The notes under the pieces are model-generated. The model searched no databases. It was not told the DNA's origin and was given only the letters and a program-made list of their open reading frames with translations. A stretch of DNA of 58,951 bases from a virus: positions 1 through 58,951 of the IMG/VR virus record IMGVR_UViG_3300010413_000033; one strand, written 5' to 3'. Both the position numbers and the translations under genes were made by a program. Shown here piece by piece: positions 6,486-15,771 of the stretch (positions are counted from its first letter, which is position 1; each line of letters starts with the position of its first letter).

Positions 6486-9400
6486 GTGAGTTATCATCTC
6501 TGCGATGCAAACGGTTTTCTTGATTTAGCTTGCACTACGGAAGGGTTGGGGCAGCTACATGAAGAAGTATTTGCATCAGAGGGATTTCCACTACTGAAAG
6601 ACTTTCTGGAAATGGGCGCTTGTCTAATTACAGATCAGCTATTGGAAGAAATAGACTCTTTTAAGGCACAGGACAAGTATGTCCAGAATACAGTGAAGGG
6701 ACTACGTAGGAATATTAGAAAGGCGGATCTCATAATCATTATCACAAATGGGGAAGAGACAAAGCCGAAACCACTGGTTGAATATTTGAAGGAAATAGAC
6801 TTCTCGAAGTTTGAGGAAGAGGAGCACAGTAGTTACTATGATAGTGTAGTGGAAAAGGCTGGAGGTGCACTGGAGATCACTTATGAAAAAATAGACTGGC
6901 CTCCATTGCATCCGAAATGCTTCCTTGATGGGCAAGTGCCTGTCTATACCAGCAAAGGATGGAAAGCCATAGGCACTATTGTTCCTGGCACTTTGGTTCT
7001 GACGCACGAAGGAAGATTCAGAAAAGTAAAGGAGTTGTTAGTGACTCCATTACAGACACCGGATGCTACTAAGCTATCACTACATGGCAGGAAAGACAAA
7101 ACGTTGTCCCTGACAGACGAGCATCCTGTCATGATCAATGGTAAGTGGAAAGAGATAAAGGATGTGCGTAGTGGTGACACGATCTCCTTCTTGGCTGGTA
7201 GTTGTGAAAGATGTGGAGCAGATATTCCCTACTTTAAAGACTACTGTAGTTTGTCTTGTCGTAGTAAGGACATAACAGATGGGCAATGGTCAAGACCAGA
7301 GCATAGAAAGAACATGTCTGAAAAGACTACACAGCAACTACATAGGGAGTACGCAAATGGGACGAGAGATCCTTATGTAATAACAAGGAAGGCAAATGCT
7401 AAAACAAGACTGCTAGTGAAGCAGGGACTACTGTCACTACAAAGGCCGGAAGTAATAGCTAAGATGATAGAGGCTACTAACACACCGGAACAGAGAAAAG
7501 CTAATAGTGATAGGATGAAAAGAAATAACCCTATGAAGGATAGGTCTACGGTTGAAAGGAGAACCAAGACCTATTTAAAGACACTACGTAGTAATCCAGA
7601 TATTCATCCAAATAGGATAATGGCTCAAAGGGGGTTTATGAGCAGCCTTGAAAAAAAAGTCAAGGATGTACTAGACACTATGGGCCTCAACTACGAATGC
7701 CAATATCCTATATCAAAATACTTTGTAGACTTTGCCTTGGTGAGTGACAAGATAGCGATAGAGGCGGATGGTGATTATTGGCACCAAGACAAAAAGAGAG
7801 ATAGAAAAAGACAGAAAGACATTGAGAAAAATGGTTGGGTAGTGATTCGATTTTCTGAGAGTGATATAAAGAAAGAAGCTATCCCTATGGGTATGATGTC
7901 AGAAATAAATAGAGTAGTGAACAACCATTCTGGCAACTACAAATTCATGGACGTAAAGGTCGATGTAGTTGAAAGGTGGAAAGTGAGAAAGGCTAGAACA
8001 CTATACAATCTAAATGTTGATGAGGATGAAAGCTACATAGCGGCTGGCTTTGTAGTGCATAATTGCCGTTGTACTGTTTCCCCTGTGCTCATACCGATGG
8101 AGAGATTGCTTGACACTATGCCTGTAGGTAGTATTCCACAGGTTGGGGATGTTCAAGCGCCGCCTACTCCTGCCCCTGTTCCATCACTACGCCCTGCTAC
8201 TCCAAGACCTGCTACGCCTACGCCTGTTCCTGCTACGCCTGTAGCTCCATCAGCATTAACAGAGTCAGAGATCCTAGAAGACCTTCTTGAAGGTTGGCAG
8301 AATGAGGTCAACATAGCGGCGCAGGCAGGGTTAGCAGATGTCCCTATTACTAAAATGTTTGCGGTTCAGCAATTTGAGAATGTAGTGAAGCAGGGACTAC
8401 GCAACGCTGGGATGGATGAATCATTGTATGCGGAAGTAATACGCGATCTGAAAGTAAAGTATCCGTATCTGGAATCAGCATTGGAGAATGCCCCTGATTT
8501 TCAAGGAGCATTAGGTGGAGATATGGCAGAAGCCATAGACACTACAAAAGCCTTTTTATATGGACAGAAGCTAGTAAATTCAACACGATTTTTGCCTAGT
8601 GAAATGCGTAACGTATTCAATTCAGCTGATATTGATTTAGAGCAAGGGATTATTTTATCCAAGGTGCCAGCTAGTGAAGGTGTTGCTTACAGAATCACTC
8701 ATCTTACAAGAGGGCTATCTCTTGTAGAGTATATTGATAGTGAAGAACTTGAGAGACTATGGCGTATATATGAAGATAGAGCTATGACATTTGCTACTGA
8801 AAGATATATGAATAGTGCTATTGACTACATGGGTTTGCCAGGGATGGTAATAGAAAAAGCAGCAGATGATTTATATGAATTGCTTTCAGAAGGATATAAA
8901 GACACATGGAAGGAGAGGTTCTACTACCAAAATGGGTTTTTATCTGATCCTGCTCGTTTGCATTCTGCTAGAAGGTATTTGACAGAAGAGATGGCTTCAG
9001 GGCCTAGATATGCCTTCAAAGAAATAGCTATTTTAAAGTCAGACCCCATAGGGTTAGGGTCTAGGATGATGTCGGATGTGGGAATGGTAGATCTGGTCAT
9101 TGACTTTGATGATCTGCTACGTTCGGCAAATAGTTCCATGAAAGACTACGTGGCTATAGCACTACAAAGATATCTTCCGGCAGCTGCGGTCGCTACCAGT
9201 ACGCAGGGAATGATAACATATGAGCTAACTGACTACGTAGATCAGTATGCTACTACTACGGACAATGTAAGGGCATGGAAAGCCAAAAGATCGGATCTTG
9301 ATCGCATAGTGAGCAATGGTGTTTTGGTAAATGAGGGACCGATAGGTGATCCTGGGATTAATGTCACTTTGAAATTGGATATGGATGTTGCTGGGGTAAA

Positions 9401-10106
9401 AGAAAGCTTAGTGTTTAAGCCTGTATCTGGAGAGACATATTTACATCATGGTGAAAAGGTTAGGAAGACGGTAGATGAGACAGTAGCTACACTAGCAAAG
9501 AGAGAAGCAATAAGTAGTGAGATAGGGAATATGATGGAGTTTGATCACATAGACGTAGTGACGGCTGCCTACGGAGTGAAACGTGGTGAGGCAGGAGTAT
9601 ATGTAAAGTTCATGAAAGGCTATGAGGAAGAAATAAAATATGTAGGGAGAAGACTGACAGATGAAGAAGTATTTGATATGAGCGTGTATGACTACTTGAT
9701 AGGAAATCTAGACAGGCATAAAAGAAATTGGATGCGTAGGCTTTCTGATGGACGACCACTGATGATAGATCATGGCTATGTGCTGCCGGACTACGGTCCA
9801 GTAAATGGGATGATTAGAGAGTTTAGGGCTGGTTACTACGGAAGGATTAATGACGGTCTTGATTGGAGTGTAGACTACACTTATAAGCACAAAGTGATAG
9901 AGAATCTGAAAAAATTGGATATTCCAGATTTAGCAAAACGCTATGGCCTGTCAGAAAGTAGTGGAATGATAAAAGAGCTGAAACGCAGAAGGGATAGATT
10001 AGTAACGTATTTGGAAACAGAAACATTTAACGAAGTCTTTATTGGTAGTGGCTACGATGGGTGGGGCCTGTATGAGGGACACATGGACTACCTATTTCAA
10101 CCATAG
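6486..10106 (+). CDS. Intein-containing head protein with MuF closing motif and PI3/4-kinase-like C-terminus
   Basis: A 1206-codon gene with a GTG start. Residues 1-110 resemble a small domain I associate with stand-alone proteins in other phage head operons, though I cannot prove it. A Cys1 intein (residues 145-526) interrupts the sequence so that splicing restores WPPLHPK-CRCTVSP, the closing signature of MuF proteins. After a Pro/Thr/Ala-rich linker (about 550-590) comes a helical region of about 350 residues. The end has kinase-fold features: a Lys in LVFKPVSGE (residue 978), GNLDRHKRNW with catalytic-type D1076 and N1081, and LMIDHG with D1095. This matches the DRHxxN...DxG pattern of PI3/4-kinase-like and HipA-like enzymes. 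The mature protein would be about 824 residues. If packaged like other MuF proteins, it could act in the host after injection; that is inference. Confidence 0.8.
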   Translation: MSYHLCDANGFLDLACTTEGLGQLHEEVFASEGFPLLKDFLEMGACLITDQLLEEIDSFKAQDKYVQNTVKGLRRNIRKADLIIIITNGEETKPKPLVEYLKEIDFSKFEEEEHSSYYDSVVEKAGGALEITYEKIDWPPLHPKCFLDGQVPVYTSKGWKAIGTIVPGTLVLTHEGRFRKVKELLVTPLQTPDATKLSLHGRKDKTLSLTDEHPVMINGKWKEIKDVRSGDTISFLAGSCERCGADIPYFKDYCSLSCRSKDITDGQWSRPEHRKNMSEKTTQQLHREYANGTRDPYVITRKANAKTRLLVKQGLLSLQRPEVIAKMIEATNTPEQRKANSDRMKRNNPMKDRSTVERRTKTYLKTLRSNPDIHPNRIMAQRGFMSSLEKKVKDVLDTMGLNYECQYPISKYFVDFALVSDKIAIEADGDYWHQDKKRDRKRQKDIEKNGWVVIRFSESDIKKEAIPMGMMSEINRVVNNHSGNYKFMDVKVDVVERWKVRKARTLYNLNVDEDESYIAAGFVVHNCRCTVSPVLIPMERLLDTMPVGSIPQVGDVQAPPTPAPVPSLRPATPRPATPTPVPATPVAPSALTESEILEDLLEGWQNEVNIAAQAGLADVPITKMFAVQQFENVVKQGLRNAGMDESLYAEVIRDLKVKYPYLESALENAPDFQGALGGDMAEAIDTTKAFLYGQKLVNSTRFLPSEMRNVFNSADIDLEQGIILSKVPASEGVAYRITHLTRGLSLVEYIDSEELERLWRIYEDRAMTFATERYMNSAIDYMGLPGMVIEKAADDLYELLSEGYKDTWKERFYYQNGFLSDPARLHSARRYLTEEMASGPRYAFKEIAILKSDPIGLGSRMMSDVGMVDLVIDFDDLLRSANSSMKDYVAIALQRYLPAAAVATSTQGMITYELTDYVDQYATTTDNVRAWKAKRSDLDRIVSNGVLVNEGPIGDPGINVTLKLDMDVAGVKESLVFKPVSGETYLHHGEKVRKTVDETVATLAKREAISSEIGNMMEFDHIDVVTAAYGVKRGEAGVYVKFMKGYEEEIKYVGRRLTDEEVFDMSVYDYLIGNLDRHKRNWMRRLSDGRPLMIDHGYVLPDYGPVNGMIREFRAGYYGRINDGLDWSVDYTYKHKVIENLKKLDIPDLAKRYGLSESSGMIKELKRRRDRLVTYLETETFNEVFIGSGYDGWGLYEGHMDYLFQP
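6918..8063 (+). mobile_element. Intein with Vsr-like homing endonuclease
   Basis: The element is 382 codons and starts with Cys (CFLDGQVPVYTSKGWKAIG, block A). LSLTDEHPVMINGKWKEI is block B with T-x-x-H. It ends in LYNLNVDEDESYIAAGFVV followed by HN, with Cys as the first downstream extein residue: the standard splice chemistry residues. Inside are a four-cysteine finger (CERCGADIPYFKDYCSLSC) and a basic NUMOD-like stretch. A domain with LEKKVKDVLDTMGL, YFVDFAL, IAIEADGDYWH and WVVIRFSES matches Vsr/DUF559-type nucleases known from inteins and group I introns. All key residues look intact, so splicing and homing should be possible. It inserts exactly in the HPxCRC motif of its host protein. 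Confidence 0.9.
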
Positions 10107-10114
10107 GATATAAA

Positions 10115-10399
10115 ATGGCTACAAGAAAGAAAGATTACTATCTTAATATTTGGACATTCTCTGAGAATGAAAAGGGTGATTACACGCCTACTATTTTCGG
10201 AACTATCTACTACAGAAATGGTAAAATAGAGTATGATGGTTTATCAAAGGCCATGATAGAAGAATTTGAAGAACTTGGAATTCCATTAGGTGGAAAATTG
10301 TACTATCCAAAAGATGGCTACAGGTTTTTGGAGGCGGCATCTTTGAACATAAAAGGGACGACTATGTCGGCGGATAAGATAAGACAACGAACCTTGTAG
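10115..10399 (+). CDS. Hypothetical small protein between kinase-like protein and protease
   Basis: A 94-residue protein 8 nt after the previous stop. It is beta-rich at the start (YYLNIWTFSENEKGDYTPTIFGTIYYRNGKIEYDGL), followed by a helix (KAMIEEFEELGIP) and PKDGYRFLEAA. No family is recognised. Tight coupling to the kinase-like MuF protein would fit a cognate partner, such as a chaperone, adaptor or immunity factor, but the sequence alone does not show this. No ribosome binding site is strong, so it may depend on translational coupling. Confidence 0.6.
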   Translation: MATRKKDYYLNIWTFSENEKGDYTPTIFGTIYYRNGKIEYDGLSKAMIEEFEELGIPLGGKLYYPKDGYRFLEAASLNIKGTTMSADKIRQRTL

Positions 10400-10410
10400 G
10401 AGGAACTACT

Positions 10411-13400
10411 ATGAAAGCTAATATTAAACGGCTACGCGATGTAGCAGAAGCCTTTGGTAATGGTCTGATCACAACTACTATAAAGATAGTTTCTCCTGAA
10501 GAGCAGTTTGGAAAGCTATCAAAGCACTTCACCATATCTTTGAAAGAGGCATTTAAGAGATATGGCTATGAAGCATGGGATGATGGAATAGCATTGGTGA
10601 GAAAAGGTATCTCTCCGCGTGATATGGAATTTGAGGAAGGTGAGAGGGCCAGTGTTGACTACATCACTACAAGGGACATAGACCGCGACGGTGAGATAGT
10701 AGTTCCTAAAGGGATAATCCTTGACCACTACAGACAACAGCCAGTAGTGTTGTGGTGCCACGACTATCATCAGCTGCCAGTGGGGAAATCACTATGGGTC
10801 AAGAATGATGAGCTTGGGCTGATATCGAAGACCAAATATGCATCTCATCCAAAGGCCCAAGAGATATTCGACTACAGGCGCGAAGGCTTCCCTATGGCGA
10901 AGTCCATAGGTTTTATCCCATTCGAATACGCTACGCCTGATGAGTACGACAGTCTCAATTTCCAGAAGCTGGGCATTGAGGAGGGTAGTGTAGCAGGGTC
11001 CAAAGTGATCTTCACAAAAGCACTACTCCTTGAATATAGTGATGTTCCAGTTCCATCTAACCCAAAGGCTTTGCAGATTGCCATCTCAAAAGGTCTCGTA
11101 TCTAGAGACAAGATCCTAGACTACTACGGCAAGGACACATTGGATGAGGTGGACAGGCTTGACAATGCGCTACAGACTGAAATCAAGGAATCCTTTAACA
11201 TCACAACGGAGGTGAGCGACAATGGGGAACAAGAAAAAGCAAACCAAGAAGCCGAAGAAGTCAAAGCAACAGCAGCAACCAGTAGTGACAACGGGCAAGA
11301 AGGGCAAGGAGAAGAAAAAGAAATAAAGTTTGATATTGAAGAGGTAGTAGTTGAAAATAACATAGTACAAGAAGCTCCAAAAGAGGGGGATGAATGGGCT
11401 AACTTCTACAAGGTGGATGAGAAAGATCTTGAAGAAGGAGTCCCTACGGAGAAACCTTATCCCAATGAACATGCTTGTAGACTACGTGACCCAAGCAAAT
11501 TTCAGGATGGTAGTTTCCGTAGGACTACGAGAGACCACGAAGGCAAGAAATACTCTATCATTATGGGCAAGCTCAAAGGTGAAAGCACTATGACCGAGCA
11601 AGCCTACAGATACAACAAGGCATCGTGGAGTGCCAGTGAAGCACGTAGTCATTGTAGTGGTCACAAGGGGTCGTTTGAGGCGGCTGCGAATACTGAATCC
11701 ATGTTGGATGAGGCGCTTAATAGTATTAAGGCAGTCGATGGGACATTAGTAGTGACTACTCCTAAACGTCTAACAACGCAGGAGCATGAGGTGCTGCTTA
11801 CCAGCATAGAGAAGACATTTCCGAATACTAACGTGTTGGTAGTGCAGGATGGGATAACAATTAGGAAGATAGGGGCTATTAAACAGGAATGGCAGAGCAT
11901 TAACGTAGTCAAAGACAAAGACAGTCTCACAGCCTACGTAGATGGAAAGGAACGATGGAACAGGCAGCTGTCCAAAACGTTTGATGTGGAACGTATGCGC
12001 CTTGAGCCATACAATTTTATCTATGCTCTTGCTTCAAAGTTCCTTGAGTGCAAGGTGAAAAACATTTCCATAGTTTCTCATAGCATACCATCGGCTATGA
12101 TCGGCAACTACTTACTAGGCATGGAAACTTTCCTTGGTAGTGACAACTACAAAACGCTGGATATAAGGAACATAGATAGCAGAGGTAGTGAGCTTCCTCC
12201 TATCTACGAAGACATTAGATTGAACAGCAAAACGTTTCAGCGTTTCCTTGTAGATGGAATGCGTTTTATAAAGTATGAGAACCAGAAAGAAGAGGGCAAT
12301 TTTGTAGTGAGTGTCTATCCGATATGGGGAGGGCTTGGCCTGTCTTTCTACACCGAGAAAGGGCCTATGTCCGACCATTGTGAATCACTACTTAAAGAGT
12401 TGCACGAATGGGTAGATGAAAACAACACACTACGTGGTGAGAAATTCTCACTGGGTGGCGAATTCCTGCCTATCGATAAATCAATCACATGGGAAGACAT
12501 AGTCCTTGAAGACAGGGCTATAAAAGCACTACATAAAGTAGCAGAGGCAAATCCAGCTACTTCCAGAGGCACACTTCTTGCAGGGCCTCCAGGCACAGGA
12601 AAGACTATGGGTGGTCGTGTAGTGATGAACAATACGGATGCTACCTTTATCTGGCTATCTGCAAGAGACTTTGAATATGTAGGAGCATTTGGTGGACTAC
12701 GTATGTCATTCACTATGGCTAGAAAGCTTGCTCCTACGATTCTGTTTATTGAGGATATTGACAACTGGCTTTCTGACAGGACTTTGGATCTTCTTAAAAC
12801 GGAAATGGACGGCTTGAAGCAGTCAATTGGGATCTATACGGTATTGACCAGCAACTATCCTGAGAGATTGCCCGACGCTATCATAGACAGACCTGGGCGT
12901 TTCCACGATATACTACTCATAGACCTTCCTACTAGTGGACAGCGTGGCAGGATGTTTTCCAAATGGATGGACGATGTTTTTGGTAGTGAAGTAGTGGAGA
13001 AGGAATTTGCAGATCCAGAAGACAGAAAGAAACTACTAGATGTGACTGAAGGATATAGTGGTGCTCACATAAGAGAGTTGATAGTGTTCGCAAAATCACT
13101 ACTGGATGATGGTAGTGCAACTACTGTATCGGATGCTATGAGCATGGCTACGCAGAAGATAGCAGAGCAAAAGGAGTTGATTAACAGGCTGCGCGGAGAT
13201 AGTGAGAAGAAGAAGGGAATTGATACTAGAACATTCCGTGATGAGATAGATATTACAACGTTTGCTGATATGCGAAATGAAAAAGTAGTTGATGAGGTGG
13301 AGGAGAAAGAGGGCCGCGTACTTTCCACTAAGAATCGTAGCGTAGTGAAGAAAGCCATAGATGCTATGGGGGATGCCGTAGTCGCTTTGGATGAGCTTTA

Positions 13401-13656
13401 CAACGCTACGGAACCAGCTCCAAAAGACACTGAAAAGCTTTTGGTAGTGGAGGGAAAAGAATCAACTGATGAGCTTGTTACCATTGTGGCTACACTTCCA
13501 AAACTGAAAGAGAAAAAGAACGTAGTGAGCGATGAGGAACAGGCTAAAGAGATCATTGTTAAGCAATTGAAGGAGCTTCTATCATCGCCTACGCCTTTGG
13601 ATATAACGGCGATGGTTTCAGATAGCTTGCGTAAAAAGCAAGGGAGGCTTTCGTAG
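10411..13656 (+). CDS. Prohead protease fused to AAA+ ATPase
   Basis: A 1081-residue protein with a good ribosome binding site. Residues about 60-230 match the HK97-type prohead serine protease: ASVDYITTRDIDRDGEIVVPKGI, WCHDYHQLPVG (His117) and SIGFIPFEYA (Ser165). This enzyme trims scaffold and capsid during maturation. Residues about 349-420 contain PYPNEHACRLRDP and EQAYRYNKASWSASEARSHC, a conserved block of unknown role. Residues about 690-930 form an AAA+ module: Walker A GPPGTGKT (about 725), Walker B ILFIEDID (about 777), sensor TSN (about 812), RPGRF arginine finger (about 827) and an alpha-helical lid with YSGAHIREL, closest in style to FtsH/Cdc48-type AAA. The tail is coiled-coil and acidic. 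Scaffolds are often fused to or nested in protease genes; an AAA+ ATPase fused here is unusual. The reading frame is unbroken throughout. Confidence 0.88.
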   Translation: MKANIKRLRDVAEAFGNGLITTTIKIVSPEEQFGKLSKHFTISLKEAFKRYGYEAWDDGIALVRKGISPRDMEFEEGERASVDYITTRDIDRDGEIVVPKGIILDHYRQQPVVLWCHDYHQLPVGKSLWVKNDELGLISKTKYASHPKAQEIFDYRREGFPMAKSIGFIPFEYATPDEYDSLNFQKLGIEEGSVAGSKVIFTKALLLEYSDVPVPSNPKALQIAISKGLVSRDKILDYYGKDTLDEVDRLDNALQTEIKESFNITTEVSDNGEQEKANQEAEEVKATAATSSDNGQEGQGEEKEIKFDIEEVVVENNIVQEAPKEGDEWANFYKVDEKDLEEGVPTEKPYPNEHACRLRDPSKFQDGSFRRTTRDHEGKKYSIIMGKLKGESTMTEQAYRYNKASWSASEARSHCSGHKGSFEAAANTESMLDEALNSIKAVDGTLVVTTPKRLTTQEHEVLLTSIEKTFPNTNVLVVQDGITIRKIGAIKQEWQSINVVKDKDSLTAYVDGKERWNRQLSKTFDVERMRLEPYNFIYALASKFLECKVKNISIVSHSIPSAMIGNYLLGMETFLGSDNYKTLDIRNIDSRGSELPPIYEDIRLNSKTFQRFLVDGMRFIKYENQKEEGNFVVSVYPIWGGLGLSFYTEKGPMSDHCESLLKELHEWVDENNTLRGEKFSLGGEFLPIDKSITWEDIVLEDRAIKALHKVAEANPATSRGTLLAGPPGTGKTMGGRVVMNNTDATFIWLSARDFEYVGAFGGLRMSFTMARKLAPTILFIEDIDNWLSDRTLDLLKTEMDGLKQSIGIYTVLTSNYPERLPDAIIDRPGRFHDILLIDLPTSGQRGRMFSKWMDDVFGSEVVEKEFADPEDRKKLLDVTEGYSGAHIRELIVFAKSLLDDGSATTVSDAMSMATQKIAEQKELINRLRGDSEKKKGIDTRTFRDEIDITTFADMRNEKVVDEVEEKEGRVLSTKNRSVVKKAIDAMGDAVVALDELYNATEPAPKDTEKLLVVEGKESTDELVTIVATLPKLKEKKNVVSDEEQAKEIIVKQLKELLSSPTPLDITAMVSDSLRKKQGRLS

Positions 13657-13859
13657 TGGGGCACTATGTTTGATGGAGCTGTCAGATATGACTACGCTAT
13701 TACTACGCTATTGGTTGAAGTAGTTGCTGGAGACTGTAGTCAGGCATCGAAAAGGCCATAGTGATGGGTAGTTGTTTTCATGTCGGAGATAGTAGTCAAT
13801 TTTTATTAGTGCATTATCTGGTAAATGGCATATAGTAGATACTCTAGGAGGATTTAGTT
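13657..13859 (+). other. Intergenic region upstream of major capsid gene
   Basis: About 200 nt without a credible gene. It has a tandem 11-bp repeat, actacgctatt, at 13691-13701 and 13702-13712, and several GTAGT words. The capsid ribosome binding site aggagg lies at 13849-13854. A promoter for the highly expressed capsid gene would be expected here, but I cannot point to convincing -35/-10 boxes. Confidence 0.45.
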
Positions 13860-15134
13860 ATGGAATTAACGGTTGAAAAATTGCAGGAGATAGTGACCTC
13901 TGCTGTTAAGCCTATGCTTGAAGAGCAGAACAAAACCATTTCCGATGTTCAGACTATGGTAGATGACAAGGTGAAGGAGATGGCATCGCAGTTCGGAAGA
14001 AAGCCTGTCATCACTGGCGGAGAGGACATGCTTGTGCAAGATCCTAAAGGTGGCTTCAAATCACTATCTCATTTCGCAAGGGATGTCTACCTTGCTGAAA
14101 AGACAGCTGGTAGGAGAATCTCCAAGGAACTACTGAGCTGGGAGGAAGTAGTCAGAAAGACTACGCCTGTGACAAAGGCAGCTGGAACTGGGATGAGTGA
14201 AGGAGATAGCGAATACGGCGGATTCCTGATTCCAGAGGAATTCAGAAACGACATTCTCATGGCAGTGGAGCAATCCAATGAACTACTGCCAAGATGTATG
14301 AGTGTGCCGATGGGCGCGTCCACTATCAAGATCCCCTACGTCAACGGCTTTGATGAAAGTGGTGGTCTTGTGTGGGGTGGAATTCAGTGGTATTGGACCG
14401 ATGAGGAGGCAGCGTATAGTGAAACAAGGCCGAAGCTTGGGCGTGTAACACTATCACTGAAAAAGCTCACTGGCCTTGCCTACATGTCGGAGGAAATTCT
14501 GGAAGATAGTCCGGTGTCTATGGAGCAACTACTCCGTAGGGGTTTCTCGGATGGTCTCAGTTTCCAGATCAATAAGGTGCTCATCAGAGGGACTGGAGCA
14601 GGGCAGCCTCTCGGATTCCTGAATGCGCCTTGCCTCATAAGCACTACGGCTGAAACGGGACAGACAGCTGCTACTATCGTTTATGAGAACATCCTGAAGA
14701 TGTACGCGCATAGTAGCAATCCTGGCAATTCGATTTGGATTGCAAATCAGGGAGTCCTTCCTCAGCTTGCCACTATGTCTCTCGCAGTCGGGACAGGCGG
14801 CGCTCCTGTGTTTCTCCCTGCCAATGGAGCATCTGGAACACCCTACAACACTCTGATGGGTAGGCCGATTGTGTGGAACAACCATTGTAGTGCTCTTGGA
14901 ACCGTAGGGGATATTCTCTTTGTCGATCTTTCGCAGTATCTCGTAGGCATGAAGGCAGGACAAGGGATGGGCGGAAGGTTTGATATGTCTATCCATCTCA
15001 AATTCGACTACGGGCAAGTTGCTTACCGTTTCATGTTCAGGATTGATGGTCAACCGTGGTGGCCTACGTATCTCACTCCTGCACAGGGAACCAACTATCT
15101 TAGTCCACTTGTGGCTCTTGCTACAAGGTCATAA
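13860..15134 (+). CDS. Major capsid protein (HK97 fold)
   Basis: A 424-residue protein with a strong ribosome binding site. The first about 110 residues are helical and charged (VEKLQEIVTSAVKPMLEEQNKTISDVQ), a delta/scaffold domain of the type removed by the prohead protease. The rest matches HK97-like capsid proteins: EYGGFLIPEEFRNDILMAVEQ, KKLTGLAYMSEEILEDSPV, FSDGLSFQINKVLIRGTGAGQPLGFLN, and a C-terminal RPIVWNNHCSALGTVGDILFVDLSQY with the usual P-domain pattern. Following the protease gene is the canonical order. About 310 residues would remain after processing. Confidence 0.93.
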   Translation: MELTVEKLQEIVTSAVKPMLEEQNKTISDVQTMVDDKVKEMASQFGRKPVITGGEDMLVQDPKGGFKSLSHFARDVYLAEKTAGRRISKELLSWEEVVRKTTPVTKAAGTGMSEGDSEYGGFLIPEEFRNDILMAVEQSNELLPRCMSVPMGASTIKIPYVNGFDESGGLVWGGIQWYWTDEEAAYSETRPKLGRVTLSLKKLTGLAYMSEEILEDSPVSMEQLLRRGFSDGLSFQINKVLIRGTGAGQPLGFLNAPCLISTTAETGQTAATIVYENILKMYAHSSNPGNSIWIANQGVLPQLATMSLAVGTGGAPVFLPANGASGTPYNTLMGRPIVWNNHCSALGTVGDILFVDLSQYLVGMKAGQGMGGRFDMSIHLKFDYGQVAYRFMFRIDGQPWWPTYLTPAQGTNYLSPLVALATRS

Positions 15135-15203
15135 TAAACCTTAGTGTAGTGGTCATGATGTAGTAACTGCACTACTAAATATTTTATCAGGAGGATTTGA
15201 ATT

Positions 15204-15665
15204 ATGGAACAGATGCTTACCCACACCACTAAGATAGTAACTATAGCAGTGCCCAACAACTACACGGGAGCTGCTGGGACTACTGAGTGGATTTCTTTGA
15301 AGGGCTATGACAGGGCGCGGTTTATCATTCAGACTGGCGCGTGGGCTGGTGGTACAGCTGCCGTCACACTGAATCAAGCGACTGACGTAGCTGGGACTGG
15401 GAGTGCGTCGCTGGGCTTTGCTGAGTACTACACTGGCACTGGCGACACTTTGACTCGCACTACGGCCACAAGCGACACTTTCAACCTTGCAGCTGCTAAC
15501 ACCAAATATGTCATTGAGGTGAAAGGTGCTGATCTTACCTCTCCAGATGACTGTGTAAACCTTGCTATCGCCTCCCCAGGCTCGAACGATGACTACTACT
15601 GTGCGATTGCGGAGTTGTATGGTGCAAGGTATGAGGGCAGCTTGCCTACATCAATCACTGACTAG
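15204..15665 (+). CDS. Putative capsid decoration/structural protein
   Basis: A 153-residue protein following caggagg. It is rich in beta-forming and Gly/Ala/Thr residues, with a sequence such as WISLKGYDRARFIIQTGAWAGG and later KYVIEVKGADL, YYCAIAELYGARYEG. This layout resembles small beta-sandwich proteins encoded directly after major capsid genes in siphoviruses, where they often decorate the shell or stabilise capsomers. No specific named family is certain. No signal peptide or catalytic motif is present. Confidence 0.65.
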   Translation: MEQMLTHTTKIVTIAVPNNYTGAAGTTEWISLKGYDRARFIIQTGAWAGGTAAVTLNQATDVAGTGSASLGFAEYYTGTGDTLTRTTATSDTFNLAAANTKYVIEVKGADLTSPDDCVNLAIASPGSNDDYYCAIAELYGARYEGSLPTSITD

Positions 15666-15718
15666 TGATTGATAGTGTAGTTGTGGAGTCTCTCTCCTCA
15701 CAATAGAATAGCGGATCT

Positions 15719-15751
15719 GGCCCCTTCCTGCCTGAGCAAAATGGGGCCTTT
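15719..15751 (+). terminator. Possible terminator hairpin after capsid genes
   Basis: GGCCCC (15719-15724) pairs with GGGGCC (15743-15748) across an 18-nt loop and is followed by TTT. A partial terminator here would fit the need for capsid and decoration proteins in excess. The loop is long and the T-run short, so it may only attenuate. Confidence 0.4.
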
Positions 15752-15771
15752 CCCAAAGGAGATAGTAAGTC

